From Brachyspira suanatina (GTDB lineage: Bacteria; Spirochaetota; Brachyspiria; Brachyspirales; Brachyspiraceae): a stretch of 64,000 nucleotides of DNA. Positions within the stretch are counted from its first letter, which is position 1. Each line of letters starts with the position of its first letter. Below are positions 7,643 through 17,736 of the stretch, one piece after another. The stretch lies in the NCBI RefSeq assembly GCF_001049755.1, contig NZ_CVLB01000001.1:372001-436000 (forward strand), written 5' to 3'. Below the pieces are notes generated by a model that had not been told where the DNA came from, did no database searches, and saw only the letters and a list, made by a program, of their open reading frames with translations. Both the position numbers and the translations under genes were made by a program.

Positions 7643-9229
7643 ATGTCAAAAGGCTATTTGGCTTTAGTGCTGCATGCTCACTTGCCTTATGTGAGACACC
7701 CTGAACATGAAAATTTTTTGGAGGAAGAATGGTTATATGAGGCCATAACTGAAACGTATATCCCTCTATTAGATGCTTATGACCGAATGGTTAATGATGG
7801 AGTAAACTTTAAGATAACTATGAGTGTAACTCCGCCTCTTATGAATATGCTAGCTAATGAATTGCTTCAAAATAGATATGTTAAATATATAGAGAAACTA
7901 ATAAAATTGTCGGAATTGGAATGTGAGAGAACTTCATTAGATCCTAACTTTCATCATACAGCTGAATTTTACAGAGATAAGTTTAAAAAGATAAGAGATA
8001 TATTTGTTTATAAGTATAATAAAAACTTATTAAATGGATTCAGATATTTTTTAGAAAGAGGTAATTTAGAGATAATTACTTGCGGTGCTACTCATGGATT
8101 TTTCCCATTTATGCAGGAATATCCTAAGGCAATAGAAGCCCAATTAAAAATGGCTGTAAAAACCCATGAAAAACATTTGGGAAGAAAGCCTACAGGAATA
8201 TGGCTTGGTGAATGCGGTTTCTTTCCAGGACTTGAAAAGCATCTTGCTAATAATGGTATTAAATATTTCTTTGTTGATACTCATGGTATAATGTATGCTG
8301 ATAAAGTGCCTAAATATGGTGTTTATGCTCCTTTATACTGTTCTAGAGAGAGTAGGGTTGCAGCTTTCGGAAGAGATATAGAGAGTTCAAGAAGCGTATG
8401 GAGTGCCGAAGTAGGTTATCCAGGCGATTTCAGATACAGAGAATTCTATAGAGATATAGGTTATGATTTGCCTTTCGAGTATATTAAAGATTTTATACAA
8501 AGCAATGGGCTTAGAAAGAATACTGGAATAAAATATTATAGAATCACAGGTAAAGACTGTGCTAAAGAACCTTATAATCCTGAATGGGCTATGGAAGCTG
8601 CAGGAGATCATGCTGGAAACTTTATGTTCAATAGAGAAAAACAAATTGAATATTTAGATTCTGTTATGGACAGACCTCCTATAGTAGTATCTCCTTATGA
8701 TGCTGAATTATTTGGACACTGGTGGTATGAAGGTCCTATGTTTATAGAGTTCTTAATGAGAAAGATTCATTATGATCAAAATACAATAGAAACTATTACA
8801 CCTAAAGAATATTTGGAAAGACATCCTGTAAACCAAATATCAATGCCTTCAATGTCAAGTTGGGGTGCTAATGGATATGGAGAAGTATGGCTTAATGGTA
8901 CTAATGGCTGGATATACAGACACTTGCATAAAGCTGCTGAAAGAATGATTGAATTGGCTCATGATTACTATAATGAAACAGGTCTTTATGAGAGAGCATT
9001 GAATCAGGCAGCACGTGAATTGCTTCTTGCTCAAAGCAGTGACTGGGCTTTCATTATGCATACTGGTACTATGGTTGATTATGCTGTTAATACTACAAAA
9101 TTATATATAAAGAGATTTACCGATCTTTATTATGCTATTAAAAACAGAGATTTAAACGAAGAATGGCTAAGCAAAATAGAATGGCGTGATGATATATTCC
9201 CAGAAATGGATTTCAGAATATACAGTTAA
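7643..9229 (+). CDS. GH57 1,4-alpha-glucan branching enzyme
   Basis: 528 residues, the usual size for the GH57 branching enzyme group. The protein opens with GYLALVLHAHLPYVRHPEH, the conserved first GH57 region with its HAHLPY motif. The nucleophile is most likely Glu190 (GIWLGECGFFPG) and the acid/base Asp353 (SPYDAELFGHWWYEGP), both in their expected motifs. A C-terminal helical domain of the DUF1957 type follows (SSWGANGYGEVWLNG, then QSSDWAF). The enzyme cuts alpha-1,4-glucan and rejoins it through alpha-1,6 links during glycogen synthesis. It is monocistronic with a strong terminator. An amylopullulanase-like function is the alternative but is usually longer. Confidence 0.85.
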   Translation: MSKGYLALVLHAHLPYVRHPEHENFLEEEWLYEAITETYIPLLDAYDRMVNDGVNFKITMSVTPPLMNMLANELLQNRYVKYIEKLIKLSELECERTSLDPNFHHTAEFYRDKFKKIRDIFVYKYNKNLLNGFRYFLERGNLEIITCGATHGFFPFMQEYPKAIEAQLKMAVKTHEKHLGRKPTGIWLGECGFFPGLEKHLANNGIKYFFVDTHGIMYADKVPKYGVYAPLYCSRESRVAAFGRDIESSRSVWSAEVGYPGDFRYREFYRDIGYDLPFEYIKDFIQSNGLRKNTGIKYYRITGKDCAKEPYNPEWAMEAAGDHAGNFMFNREKQIEYLDSVMDRPPIVVSPYDAELFGHWWYEGPMFIEFLMRKIHYDQNTIETITPKEYLERHPVNQISMPSMSSWGANGYGEVWLNGTNGWIYRHLHKAAERMIELAHDYYNETGLYERALNQAARELLLAQSSDWAFIMHTGTMVDYAVNTTKLYIKRFTDLYYAIKNRDLNEEWLSKIEWRDDIFPEMDFRIYS

Positions 9230-9261
9230 ATTATTCTGTTTAAGTGAAAGTAATTAAAAAT

Positions 9262-9298
9262 AAAAGAGTATGTATATTTAATATGCATACTCTTTTTT
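9262..9298 (+). terminator. Bidirectional intrinsic terminator
   Basis: AAAAGAGTATG (9262-9272) pairs with CATACTCTTTT (9286-9296), with T-tract/A-tract flanks. It lies between the convergent GH57 gene and the 9344-9712 gene and can serve both. Confidence 0.8.
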
Positions 9299-9343
9299 AT
9301 ATAGTTATAATACTATAATAAAAATAATAATTGCAGATATAAA

Positions 9344-9712
9344 TCATAATAGTTTATTTTGATATTTTTTAATTATTATTGATATTGGTATATTTTTATT
9401 TATTTCTTCTTCAATATTATAATTATTTAATATGTATAATAATTCATAACCATTAGGCATTATTCTTATATAGTTATCATATAAATCTTCAATAATTATA
9501 GGATAACAAGTTATTCCTAAACATTTATTGTCATATAAAAGCTGTATATGATTTATGAAATTAGCTCTTCTATCTTGAAAATCTTCGTTATAATAAAAAG
9601 AATCAAAATATACGCCAAATTGCTGTGATATATGACTTCCAATTATTTGATAAGATGAACTATTATGTATAAACTCAAGAATATCTTTAATAAGATTAAA
9701 ATCTATTTTCAT
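9344..9712 (-). CDS. DUF2513-like hypothetical protein
   Basis: 122 residues. The start MKIDFNLIKDILEFI and the late segment YIRIMPNGYELLYILNN resemble the DUF2513 pattern, in which an N-terminal 'R.DLiR.IL..iE' helix is followed by a winged-helix-like 'iT..GheFLd' segment. The similarity is weak and by eye only. Such small proteins are often phage- or mobile-element-associated, but nothing else nearby suggests an element. It lies between the GH57 terminator and the tmRNA gene. Confidence 0.5.
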   Translation of the reverse strand: MKIDFNLIKDILEFIHNSSSYQIIGSHISQQFGVYFDSFYYNEDFQDRRANFINHIQLLYDNKCLGITCYPIIIEDLYDNYIRIMPNGYELLYILNNYNIEEEINKNIPISIIIKKYQNKLL

Positions 9713-9748
9713 AATTTTAAATCTCTTAAATTATGGTATTAGAAAAAT

Positions 9749-10098
9749 TGGAGATGGCGGGACTCGAACCCGCGTCCTACGAAGCGTACCATATTCGTCT
9801 ACATAGCATATCTTATCTTTGAAAGTTTCGCCTTATAGGTAGAAGACAAGCAGAAAAACTATAAGACTAGCATGAGTGTACGTAATATTAGGCTCATACG
9901 GCACCTAATACAAGTTCTATGTGTTTTGGCACCGAAAAAGTAACCCATAGACAAATCACTTAATCAGCGGCAACTTCAATTAAGCTGCGAGTGCATATTC
10001 GTCTGCACTTATTTTTCGGTATGATATTAACGTGCATACACCTAGCACGACTATGCAAAATATGTTCCAACCATCGCAGTCGAAGCCGGAGCATCCCC
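9749..10098 (-). ncRNA. ssrA: tmRNA (transfer-messenger RNA)
   Basis: The minus-strand RNA begins GGGGATGCTCCGGCTTCGAC at 10098 and ends with a T-arm (GGGTTCGAGTCCCGCC) and CATCTCCA at 9749. The acceptor stem is GGGGATG with CATCTCC, A is the discriminator, and CCA is not encoded. The tag reading frame is at 10006-9980: GCA GAC GAA TAT GCA CTC GCA GCT TAA, giving ADEYALAA. This is preceded by ATAAGT, similar to the region before the E. coli resume codon. tmRNA with SmpB rescues stalled ribosomes and adds this degradation tag. The 8-residue tag is short compared with the 10 residues of E. coli. Confidence 0.95.
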
Positions 10099-10121
10099 TT
10101 TCAAAGAACAAATGTTAATTT

Positions 10122-10149
10122 ATATTATCATTTATAAAAAAATTGTCAA
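10122..10149 (-). promoter_or_regulatory. Promoter of tmRNA
   Basis: On the minus strand, TTGACA (10149-10144), 16-base spacer, TAATAT (10127-10122). Transcription would start about 15-20 bases before the mature 5' end, leaving a short leader for RNase P to remove. Confidence 0.6.
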
Positions 10150-10258
10150 TATTGAAATTGATATTAAAAATCAAAACAATATCTTTTTTAGATATTTTTA
10201 TCTTGAATTTTTTCGCTAAATTCTATATCATATTTTAAAACCTATATTGGGAATGATT

Positions 10259-12076
10259 ATGAAAAATAGAATTAGACTCATATTAAGTTTTACAATTCCA
10301 TACATCATTTTTATATCAATAATAGCAGTTATTTTACTTTCAATATTTATTCCTCTAAATAAAGAGTTCTATTTCAATAGAATATCATTAAACGTAGAAT
10401 TAGCCAAAAGTGATATAGAAAGCCGAGTTGATGATATTGTAAACTCTCTAACCTTTTTAAGTTCTTATGCTGAAATAGGCATCAATACTCAAAATATAGC
10501 ACAAAGTGTTACTAATGTAAAAAAATTCGGTAATTATTTCGATGTGTTTTACTGCGATACAGTACCTTATAGCAGAGGCGGTACGTTTATAAGTTCAAGA
10601 ATAACATATCCCAGCAATTATGATCAAACTGCAAGAGAATGGTATATAAATGCTTCAAAAAGTCAGAATAGTTTATATATAACAGCTCCTTATATTGATT
10701 TTAATTCAGGTAGTTTAGTTATAACATTTATTAATAAGATAATGATTAATAATAGATTAGCAGGATATTTTGGTATTGATTTTGATAATATGAATACCGT
10801 TGTTAGAAATGCTAATAAGGATTTTATAGATTCTATAAATGTAGTTACTGAAGACGGATTATATATAACTCATGAAAATAATGAATATCTTATGAATCCT
10901 AAAATGCTTGTTTTTAATGATAATTTATTTTCATCATATAAAAATAATATGCAAGACTCAGGAATATATATAAAAGATAATTATTGGTATACAGTAAGAA
11001 AAGTTAATAATGCTCCTTGGTATATAGCAGTTAAGGGCGATGCTTCATATTATTTTAATTTAACTAGATATTTAATATTATTCTTAATTGCTTTTGGAAT
11101 ATTATTTATAATTGGCGAGCTTATAATTGTTTCTATATCTTTGATACCTATTTCTGATAGATTAGATGATGTTATAGTGAGTTTAGAGAGTATGGCTAAT
11201 GGAGATTTTGCTTCAAGAATCAAAGAGCATAAATTGATGGACAGCAGTGCAAGAAGACTTTCTAGTGTTATGGAAAAGATGCAGAGAAATATTGGAAAGA
11301 CTATGTATAAGATAAAAACAGGAGTTGAAGAGGTTAATAAAAATGGAGAGGCTATAGCAAATGTAAGTATGGAATTATCCAGCAAGGCTAATGAACAGAG
11401 TGTGTCTTTAAATAATTTAATAGATGCTATAAATGCAATATCTTCATCCATAGAGTATGCTTCTAAAAAAACTGACTCTGCAAAGACTATGAGTGATGAA
11501 TCTTTTGAGAACACTAAAGTCGGTGTTAAGATGATCGGCGAAATAAAAGATAATATGAATGAGATAACAGAGGCAAGTAATCAAATTTCACATATTATAG
11601 AAACTATACAGGCAATAGCTTCGCAGACAAATATACTTGCTCTTAATGCCGCAGTAGAAGCAGCACGTGCCGGAGATCAGGGAAGAGGTTTTGCCGTTGT
11701 TGCCAGCGAGGTTCGCTCACTTGCTCAAACAGTAACTAATTCGGCGGATAATATTACAAATATAGTTGAAGGTGCTGTTTCAAAGATAGAGCATGGAAGT
11801 GAATTCGTAAGCAAATCATCTGAAGTTCTTAACAGTATAGAATCATCTTCTTTGGAATCTTCAAATTCTTTATCAGAAATATACAGAATGTCTAATGATA
11901 AAAAATCAGGCATAGATAATATTAATAATATAGTAGCGAAGATTAATGATATTACAATGAGTAATGCGAAATTTGCAAATGAAAGTGCTGAATCTAGTGT
12001 TAAAGCTTCTAAAATAGTAAATGAAATAGTAGATGAACTTTCTTTCTTTAAGTTTAAAAGTTCAAATAAGGATTAG
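10259..12076 (+). CDS. Methyl-accepting chemotaxis protein
   Basis: 605 residues from the ATG at 10259, chosen because a GGGA site lies 7 bases upstream (an in-frame TTG at 10247 is the alternative). Order: transmembrane helix at about residues 5-30, a periplasmic dCache-type sensor ([18 protein letters not shown], then [10 protein letters not shown] and GYFGIDFD), a second transmembrane helix near residue 270, a HAMP segment ([15 protein letters not shown]), and a signalling coiled coil with the hairpin tip [20 protein letters not shown]. It should relay a small-molecule signal to CheA/CheW. It is followed after 6 bases by a paralogue of the same architecture. Confidence 0.9.
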   Translation: MKNRIRLILSFTIPYIIFISIIAVILLSIFIPLNKEFYFNRISLNVELAKSDIESRVDDIVNSLTFLSSYAEIGINTQNIAQSVTNVKKFGNYFDVFYCDTVPYSRGGTFISSRITYPSNYDQTAREWYINASKSQNSLYITAPYIDFNSGSLVITFINKIMINNRLAGYFGIDFDNMNTVVRNANKDFIDSINVVTEDGLYITHENNEYLMNPKMLVFNDNLFSSYKNNMQDSGIYIKDNYWYTVRKVNNAPWYIAVKGDASYYFNLTRYLILFLIAFGILFIIGELIIVSISLIPISDRLDDVIVSLESMANGDFASRIKEHKLMDSSARRLSSVMEKMQRNIGKTMYKIKTGVEEVNKNGEAIANVSMELSSKANEQSVSLNNLIDAINAISSSIEYASKKTDSAKTMSDESFENTKVGVKMIGEIKDNMNEITEASNQISHIIETIQAIASQTNILALNAAVEAARAGDQGRGFAVVASEVRSLAQTVTNSADNITNIVEGAVSKIEHGSEFVSKSSEVLNSIESSSLESSNSLSEIYRMSNDKKSGIDNINNIVAKINDITMSNAKFANESAESSVKASKIVNEIVDELSFFKFKSSNKD

Positions 12077-12082
12077 AATAAT

Positions 12083-13903
12083 ATGAAAAAAAATATTAAG
12101 CTTTTATTAAAATTGATAATTCCATATTCTTTATTTATTATAATAACATCTGCTATTATATTTGTTTTGTTTACAAGAGCATATAAATCTGATTATTTAG
12201 ATCAGATATCAATAAATATAGATAAGATAGGATATTATATAGAAAGAGATATTGAGAATGTAAATTTGGTATTAAATATGCTTGATTCTTATGCCGTAGC
12301 TGATTTAACTCCTTATGAAATGGGTTTATCTATGAGTAATGTTTATAATAAAAGACAGGAATTTTTTGATATACTCTATGGTTCTACAGTTCCATTTTCA
12401 GAAGGCGGATTATTTTTGAGCGTAACACATCAATATCCTACCAATTATGATCAAACTTCAAGAATATGGTATAAGTCTGCTTTAAGCACTAATGGAATAT
12501 ATATTACAGATCCTTATATAGATTTTAATACACAAAAACTTTTAATCACTTTTTCAAAGGCTGTTTATACTAATGGAAGATTGAAAGGTGTTATAGGTAT
12601 AGATTTTTCAAGTGTAAGTAATGTAAGGACAGAAGGCAATATAGATAAAAATAATATATTCCTTATTACATCTGATGGTCTTTATATTAAGCATAGCAAT
12701 CCTGATTATGTGCTAAAAGAAGGAGTTACTATATTTAATACTGATAAAACATTTGAAGGTGCTGAAGAGTATGTTAATAATATATCTTCGCCTATTAAAA
12801 TAAAAAATAATAATTGGTATTCTATTCGTCAAATACCTAATACTAAGATGGCTTTAGCTGTTAAAGGAAGTTTAGACGATTATAAATCTATTTTTAAGAA
12901 AACATTTTTTATATTTTTATCAATACTGATATTTTTATTAATTATGGGATTATTTTTAACAACTATTGTTCTTCTTCCTCTTTCAAAATATTTGGATATG
13001 GCAATTACTGCTATTGATAATATGGCAGATGGTAATTTCTCATATAGAATAGATAAATCCATATTATCAAAAGGCAATAGGGCAGGTGATTTGGCACGTG
13101 CTATAGATAAAATGGAAGCAAATATTGGAAAATTGATATTTAAAATTAAAAAAGCAATAGAAGATATTAATGCAGTAGGTGTAGAAATATCACAATCAAG
13201 TGAGAAGCTGCTTGAAAGAGCTTATATACAAGCAGTTCATCTTGAAAAGCTTGATGAGGCTCTAAAGGATATAGGAACAGCAATTAATTTATCATCAATA
13301 AGTGTTGCCACCTCTAAAGATTCTATGGAAAAGATGGAGAATACAACTCAAACAGGTGTTGATACTATAAATGAAATAGAAAGTAATATGAATGAAATAC
13401 AGGCTTCAAGTAAAAAGATATTCGAGATAACAAAGTCTATAGAGTCGATAGCATTGCAAACTAATATACTAGCTCTTAATGCCGCAGTAGAAGCAGCAAG
13501 GGCAGGAGAGCAGGGCAGAGGTTTTGCTGTTGTTGCAAGCGAAATAAGAAAATTGGCTACTACTGTTTCACAGGCTACAAAAGACATTACTGTTATAGTT
13601 GAAAATGCTGTAACTAAAATAGATAATGGAAGTATTTCAGTTTCAAGAACTTCTAAAACTTTAGATCATATAGCAAAAAGTTCTGTTGAAACTTCATCTA
13701 TACTTTTGGAGATATCAGCTTCTTCAAATGAAGAGATAGAGCGTATAAATAATATTAATAATGATATAGGTGTTATTAATGAAATAATGATCAAAAATGA
13801 AGAGCTTTCAAAACAAGCCTCTGAAGCTAGTGCTAAAACTTCAAAAATGGCTGAAGATATAGTGAAAGAATTGTCATTCTTTAAATTTGGTCATGGTAAG
13901 TAA
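12083..13903 (+). CDS. Methyl-accepting chemotaxis protein (tandem paralogue)
   Basis: 606 residues with the same layout as the preceding gene: N-terminal transmembrane helix, dCache-type sensor ([36 protein letters not shown]), second transmembrane helix near residue 275, HAMP ([15 protein letters not shown]) and signalling tip [20 protein letters not shown]. Both proteins end in the same ELSFFKFG/K-like tail. The sensor domains have diverged more than the signalling domains, the usual result of duplication followed by change in ligand range. The ligand is not predictable by eye; dCache receptors often bind amino acids or amines. Confidence 0.9.
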   Translation: MKKNIKLLLKLIIPYSLFIIITSAIIFVLFTRAYKSDYLDQISINIDKIGYYIERDIENVNLVLNMLDSYAVADLTPYEMGLSMSNVYNKRQEFFDILYGSTVPFSEGGLFLSVTHQYPTNYDQTSRIWYKSALSTNGIYITDPYIDFNTQKLLITFSKAVYTNGRLKGVIGIDFSSVSNVRTEGNIDKNNIFLITSDGLYIKHSNPDYVLKEGVTIFNTDKTFEGAEEYVNNISSPIKIKNNNWYSIRQIPNTKMALAVKGSLDDYKSIFKKTFFIFLSILIFLLIMGLFLTTIVLLPLSKYLDMAITAIDNMADGNFSYRIDKSILSKGNRAGDLARAIDKMEANIGKLIFKIKKAIEDINAVGVEISQSSEKLLERAYIQAVHLEKLDEALKDIGTAINLSSISVATSKDSMEKMENTTQTGVDTINEIESNMNEIQASSKKIFEITKSIESIALQTNILALNAAVEAARAGEQGRGFAVVASEIRKLATTVSQATKDITVIVENAVTKIDNGSISVSRTSKTLDHIAKSSVETSSILLEISASSNEEIERINNINNDIGVINEIMIKNEELSKQASEASAKTSKMAEDIVKELSFFKFGHGK

Positions 13904-13937
13904 AATGAAATAAATAAAATTAATTGAGAGTAAATAG

Positions 13938-13985
13938 AAAAATAGTAAAACAATTTAATATTTATTGTTTTACTATTTTTTTATA
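13938..13985 (+). terminator. Bidirectional terminator
   Basis: AAAAATAGTAAAACAAT (13938-13954) pairs perfectly with ATTGTTTTACTATTTTT (13964-13980), flanked by A and T runs. It separates the convergent chemoreceptor and NlpD-like genes. Confidence 0.85.
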
Positions 13986-14016
13986 TAAAATTCTATTTTT
14001 GTAGGAATAATTTTCT

Positions 14017-15846
14017 TTAACTTTTAGGAAGAAGTTTAACAGGGTCTACTGCTCTTCCCTGATAAGAAATTTTAAAGTATAATTCGCTTCTGTCTATCAT
14101 ACCTGTATCACCTATATCTCCTATATAATCTCCTTTTTTTACTATATCTCCAAGCTTAACATTTATCTTAGAAAGATGAGCATAAGAAGTATTATATCCG
14201 TTTTTATGTTTAAGTATTATAACAGTACCGAATCCTCTTATATTATCAGCATATTCTACTATTCCGTCGTCGGAAGCTACAACTTTATCTCCAACATCTC
14301 CTAATATATTAACGCCTCTGTTTGCGAGTTTGTCAGAAGCTACCCCATATCCTGAAATTATTATACCTTTATAAGGCCATATAAAAGAACTTTCAGGCAA
14401 TATAGAATCATCATTAAAAGAATATGGAACCATTTTAGCTGTTTTTACTTTTAGATTTGCACCAACATATAATTTATATTCATTGGCATTTTTTATATTA
14501 TTAAGCTGCATTAAATCTCTTAAATCCATTTTATGCTTTTTAGCTATTGAATATAAACTATCACCGCTTTGTACTTTATAATTTGATATTACTAAAGTGG
14601 TTGTTTTTTTAGGATTAGCATATACTTTAAGAGTATCTCCAACCTTCAAAATATATTTATCATTTATATTATTTATAGAATATAATTCTACTAAATCCAT
14701 TCCTCTTGCCAAAGCTATTTCGCTTAAAGTATCTCCGCTTTTAACTTTATAATTTTCTAAAGTTCTGTATTCTGTTGATTTTGAAGAACTTGTTATATTA
14801 ATATTATCATATATTTTTAAAGTATCTCCAACTTTAAGTACATAATTATTTTTGAGATTATTTAACTGAAGCAAATCTTTTAAAGACATAGAATTCTTTA
14901 ATGCTATCTCTCCAAGTGTATCTCCATTTTTTACTTTATATGTTTTTATAGTTTTACTTTGTGCGTTAGAGGCATTTGCTCTTGCATATATTTTTAATTT
15001 TTCGCCTGTTCTTAATTTGTATTTTAGAGGATCATCTATATTATTAATTTTTAGAAAATCGTTTACACTAATATCATTTTGAAATGCTATACCGTATAAA
15101 GTGTCTCCGCTTTTTACAGTATAATATTCTATTTCTTTTCCTGTATCTTTTTCATTATTAGTATTTAAATTATTTTCTTTAGATGATTTAACATACATAG
15201 TTTTACCTACATATAGTTTATATTTATCAGGATCATCTATATTATTGATTTTCAAAAATTCGCTTGCTGTCATGCCATGAGAGAAAGCTATTCCGTATAA
15301 AGTATCACCGCTTTGTACTTTATAAGTATCATAACTTTCTGTATTATTATCATTATTATTGCTGTTATTTATTATATTATTTGAAGGCGAATTACTTTCT
15401 TTTTGATTATTTGCCACTTTAAGAGTTTGTCCCACTCTAAGATTATATTTATTGGCATCTTTAATATTATTTATAGCTAGAAATTCATTAGCAGTCATTC
15501 CATGAGCGAATGCTATACCAAATAAAGTATCACCGTTTTGTACTTTATAATCTTTATATGAGTTTCCTTCTTCTCCTTTCAAGCCGAAAACTTTATTATC
15601 AGTGTCATATACAAGAGTATAGCCTTTCTCTTTTACTTTTAAAACTTCTCCTACTTTAAGATTATATTTATCCGGGTCTTTTATATTATTAATTTTTAAG
15701 AATTCGCTTGCACTCATATCATGAGCGAATGCTATTCCAAATAAAGTATCTCCGTTTTTTACTTTATAATCTATATAATCAGCCGCGAAATTAAGCGAGG
15801 CAAAAGTGCATCCTATAATGGAAGCATATTTAAAAATATTTTTCAT
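14017..15846 (-). CDS. NlpD-like protein: seven LysM repeats plus degenerate LytM/M23 domain
   Basis: 609 residues. After a signal peptide (MKNIFKYASIIGCTFASLNFA) come seven LysM repeats, each opening like YKVKNGDTLFGIAFAH and ending in a L.VG..LKV motif; they bind peptidoglycan. Separate Asn/Ser-rich linkers lie between some of them. The last ~120 residues are an M23/LytM domain (SGYGVASDKLANRGVNILGD, FGTVIILKHKNGYNTSYAHL). The first zinc-ligand His is Arg (NRGVNI) and the final HxH is LYF (SELYFKISYQG), so it should lack peptidase activity. This pattern and the ending GRAVDPVKLLPKS closely resemble NlpD, which activates cell-wall amidases during division. Confidence 0.85.
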   Translation of the reverse strand: MKNIFKYASIIGCTFASLNFAADYIDYKVKNGDTLFGIAFAHDMSASEFLKINNIKDPDKYNLKVGEVLKVKEKGYTLVYDTDNKVFGLKGEEGNSYKDYKVQNGDTLFGIAFAHGMTANEFLAINNIKDANKYNLRVGQTLKVANNQKESNSPSNNIINNSNNNDNNTESYDTYKVQSGDTLYGIAFSHGMTASEFLKINNIDDPDKYKLYVGKTMYVKSSKENNLNTNNEKDTGKEIEYYTVKSGDTLYGIAFQNDISVNDFLKINNIDDPLKYKLRTGEKLKIYARANASNAQSKTIKTYKVKNGDTLGEIALKNSMSLKDLLQLNNLKNNYVLKVGDTLKIYDNINITSSSKSTEYRTLENYKVKSGDTLSEIALARGMDLVELYSINNINDKYILKVGDTLKVYANPKKTTTLVISNYKVQSGDSLYSIAKKHKMDLRDLMQLNNIKNANEYKLYVGANLKVKTAKMVPYSFNDDSILPESSFIWPYKGIIISGYGVASDKLANRGVNILGDVGDKVVASDDGIVEYADNIRGFGTVIILKHKNGYNTSYAHLSKINVKLGDIVKKGDYIGDIGDTGMIDRSELYFKISYQGRAVDPVKLLPKS

Positions 15847-15877
15847 AATTGTTATTTTTTAGTTCAATATAAAGGCT

Positions 15878-16156
15878 TTAATTTGCTATTTCAAAAACTT
15901 CATCTACAAGAGGATCTGAAGGTGTAACCGTAACAGTTACCTCTTTAACGCTTGACATTTGAGGTCCTATCTTTATTTTTTCTACAAACTCATCAATATC
16001 ATTTTTAGTTTGTAAATATCCTATCACTTCTACAGAACCGTCATAGTTATTCCATACTTTTCCGCCGATTTTCATTTCATCGGCCACCTGTTTAGCATAG
16101 TATCTGAAGCCTACGCCTTGAACTCTTCCTTTTAATATAATATCTACTTTAAACAT
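15878..16156 (-). CDS. acyP: Acylphosphatase
   Basis: 92 residues, the standard length. The signature GRVQGVGFRYYA holds the catalytic Arg18, and the second signature (WNNYDGSVEV) holds the catalytic Asn36. The enzyme hydrolyses acyl phosphates such as 1,3-bisphosphoglycerate or carbamoyl phosphate. The Asn-Asn-Tyr-Asp-Gly version of the second motif is a normal variant. It lies 31 bases upstream of the NlpD-like gene on the same strand and may share its transcript. Confidence 0.9.
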   Translation of the reverse strand: MFKVDIILKGRVQGVGFRYYAKQVADEMKIGGKVWNNYDGSVEVIGYLQTKNDIDEFVEKIKIGPQMSSVKEVTVTVTPSDPLVDEVFEIAN

Positions 16157-16207
16157 ATATAAATTATCGGAAATATATTTTATGGAATTTATATCAATAA
16201 ATAAAAA

Positions 16208-16236
16208 TTGACAATTTATATAAACGATTATAAAAT
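16208..16236 (+). promoter_or_regulatory. Promoter of the methyltransferase gene, possibly leaderless
   Basis: TTGACA (16208-16213), 17-base spacer, TAAAAT (16231-16236). The ATG at 16244 is only 7 bases beyond the -10 box, where transcription would normally start, and no ribosome site precedes it. Confidence 0.55.
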
Positions 16237-16243
16237 ACTTTAA

Positions 16244-16885
16244 ATGTATAATATAGAAATTACAATAAAAAATATTGATTTAAAATTTAATTCGAATGAT
16301 AAACTATTTTCGCCTAAAAATATAGATATTGGTACATTATCTATGATTGATGAAGTGAATTTTGAAAATGAAAATAAAATTTTAGATTTAGGATGCGGAT
16401 ACGGTTTTGTGGGCATATTAGCAGCAAAAATAATAGGTGAAGATAAAGTAGTTATGTGCGATATAGATTCTGAAGCTGTAAAAATATCAAAGCATAATGC
16501 TATTCTAAATAATGTGGAAAATATTAATATTCTTCAAAGTGATGGATTAAGAAATATAATTGATAATGATTTTTCTATGATACTTTCAAATCCTCCTTAT
16601 CATACAGATTTTTCTGTGGCAAAACATTTTATAGAATCAGGATTTTATAAATTAGCATTGAATGGTAAATTCATTATGGTAACTAAAAGGCTTGATTGGT
16701 ATAAAAATAAACTTTCATCTGTATTTGGAGGAGTAAAAGTAAAAGAAAAAAATGGATATTATATTTTTATATCTGAAAAGAGAAATATTATTGACTCAAA
16801 TAAATTAAAGAAGAAATTAAAAAAAGAAAATAAAGAGATTATTAAAAATATGAAATCTCAAAAAATTAGAAAAAATCATAAATGA
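16244..16885 (+). CDS. Class I SAM methyltransferase, RsmC/RlmG-like
   Basis: 213 residues. The N-terminal strand region (KFNSNDKLFSPKNIDIGT) matches the MTS-domain 'sapGvFs...lD.Gt' pattern. It is followed by the SAM motif ILDLGCGYGFVGILAA, an acidic ribose-binding residue (VVMCDIDSEAV) and the catalytic NPPY (MILSNPPYHTDF) used to methylate exocyclic amines of guanine or adenine. Single-domain proteins of this type are annotated as 16S rRNA m2G1207-type methyltransferases. The C-terminus has a basic Lys-rich tail (KKLKKENKEIIKN). Its 3' end overlaps the convergent PAP2 gene by 10 bases. Confidence 0.8.
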   Translation: MYNIEITIKNIDLKFNSNDKLFSPKNIDIGTLSMIDEVNFENENKILDLGCGYGFVGILAAKIIGEDKVVMCDIDSEAVKISKHNAILNNVENINILQSDGLRNIIDNDFSMILSNPPYHTDFSVAKHFIESGFYKLALNGKFIMVTKRLDWYKNKLSSVFGGVKVKEKNGYYIFISEKRNIIDSNKLKKKLKKENKEIIKNMKSQKIRKNHK

Positions 16886-17553
16886 CCTATTATAGGAAGA
16901 CCTGTTATATAGAAAAATAATACATTTGATAAAAGTCCTATTATAGTACCAAAAATTATACCAAATATCACATCGAAAGGATAATGCAGTCCTACATATA
17001 CTCGGCTGAATGCTATAAGTGATGCTATAGGATAGAACAGTAAAGCAGAATATAAACTATAGCTTCCCATAGAAAATGATACTGAAAAAGCTACCATTGT
17101 ATGTCCTGAAGGGAATGAATGTTTGTCAGGAGGATACATTATAGGTATTTTTTGATGTTTTTTATAAGGCCTCGTTCTGCTGAAGAAGCTTTTTATATAT
17201 AAGAATAAAAATATACATATAAAAATTCCTGTTACGGCTCTTGAAAAATATAAAGCAGCATAATCTATTCTAAACATATAGAATATCAAATATATTGTCA
17301 TCCATATATATCCATCACCCATTCTGCTCATAAATTTCATGAAAGTTTTTACAGGACCTTTTCTATTGTCTTTAAATATTTTTAAAAATAATTTGTTGTC
17401 TATATTTGACATAAATCTTATCAATGGAAGATTATTTATATAATTAATCCTTTTTTGTTTTCTTCGTTTTTTTAGAATTTTTTTGATTTTTTTTCTAATT
17501 TTTTTACGATTCTTAGAGTTATTATCATTAATGTTATTTTGTTCGTTTTCCAT
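16876..17553 (-). CDS. PAP2-superfamily phosphatase, membrane-bound
   Basis: 225 residues. All three PAP2 motifs are present: KSFFSRTRPYK (KX6RP), FPSGHT (PSGH) and SRVYVGLHYPFD (SRX5HX3D). There are about five membrane helices and a very basic N-terminus (residues 10-40, Lys/Arg rich). Family members remove phosphate from undecaprenyl pyrophosphate, phosphatidic acid or phosphatidylglycerol phosphate; a bacitracin-resistance-type UppP role is possible but the substrate cannot be read from sequence. It overlaps the methyltransferase gene end to end. Confidence 0.85.
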   Translation of the reverse strand: MENEQNNINDNNSKNRKKIRKKIKKILKKRRKQKRINYINNLPLIRFMSNIDNKLFLKIFKDNRKGPVKTFMKFMSRMGDGYIWMTIYLIFYMFRIDYAALYFSRAVTGIFICIFLFLYIKSFFSRTRPYKKHQKIPIMYPPDKHSFPSGHTMVAFSVSFSMGSYSLYSALLFYPIASLIAFSRVYVGLHYPFDVIFGIIFGTIIGLLSNVLFFYITGLPIIGHL

Positions 17554-17736
17554 ATAAAGAAATCCAATTTAATGATTTATAATAAAATACCATAAAATAT
17601 AAATAAATCAACTGTTATATATTAATATTAAAAATATATATATTTATTAACATTTTAAAATATTTAGTGATTTTTGTAAAGTTTCCGAAAATGGTACAAA
17701 CATATAAGAAAAATTTAATTTTTAGGATATGAAAAG

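Noticed and set aside
11050..11514. Leftward 154-codon frame inside the first chemoreceptor
   Set aside because: Its sequence is a shadow of the coiled-coil coding region on the other strand; low-complexity Ser/Leu composition and no start signals.
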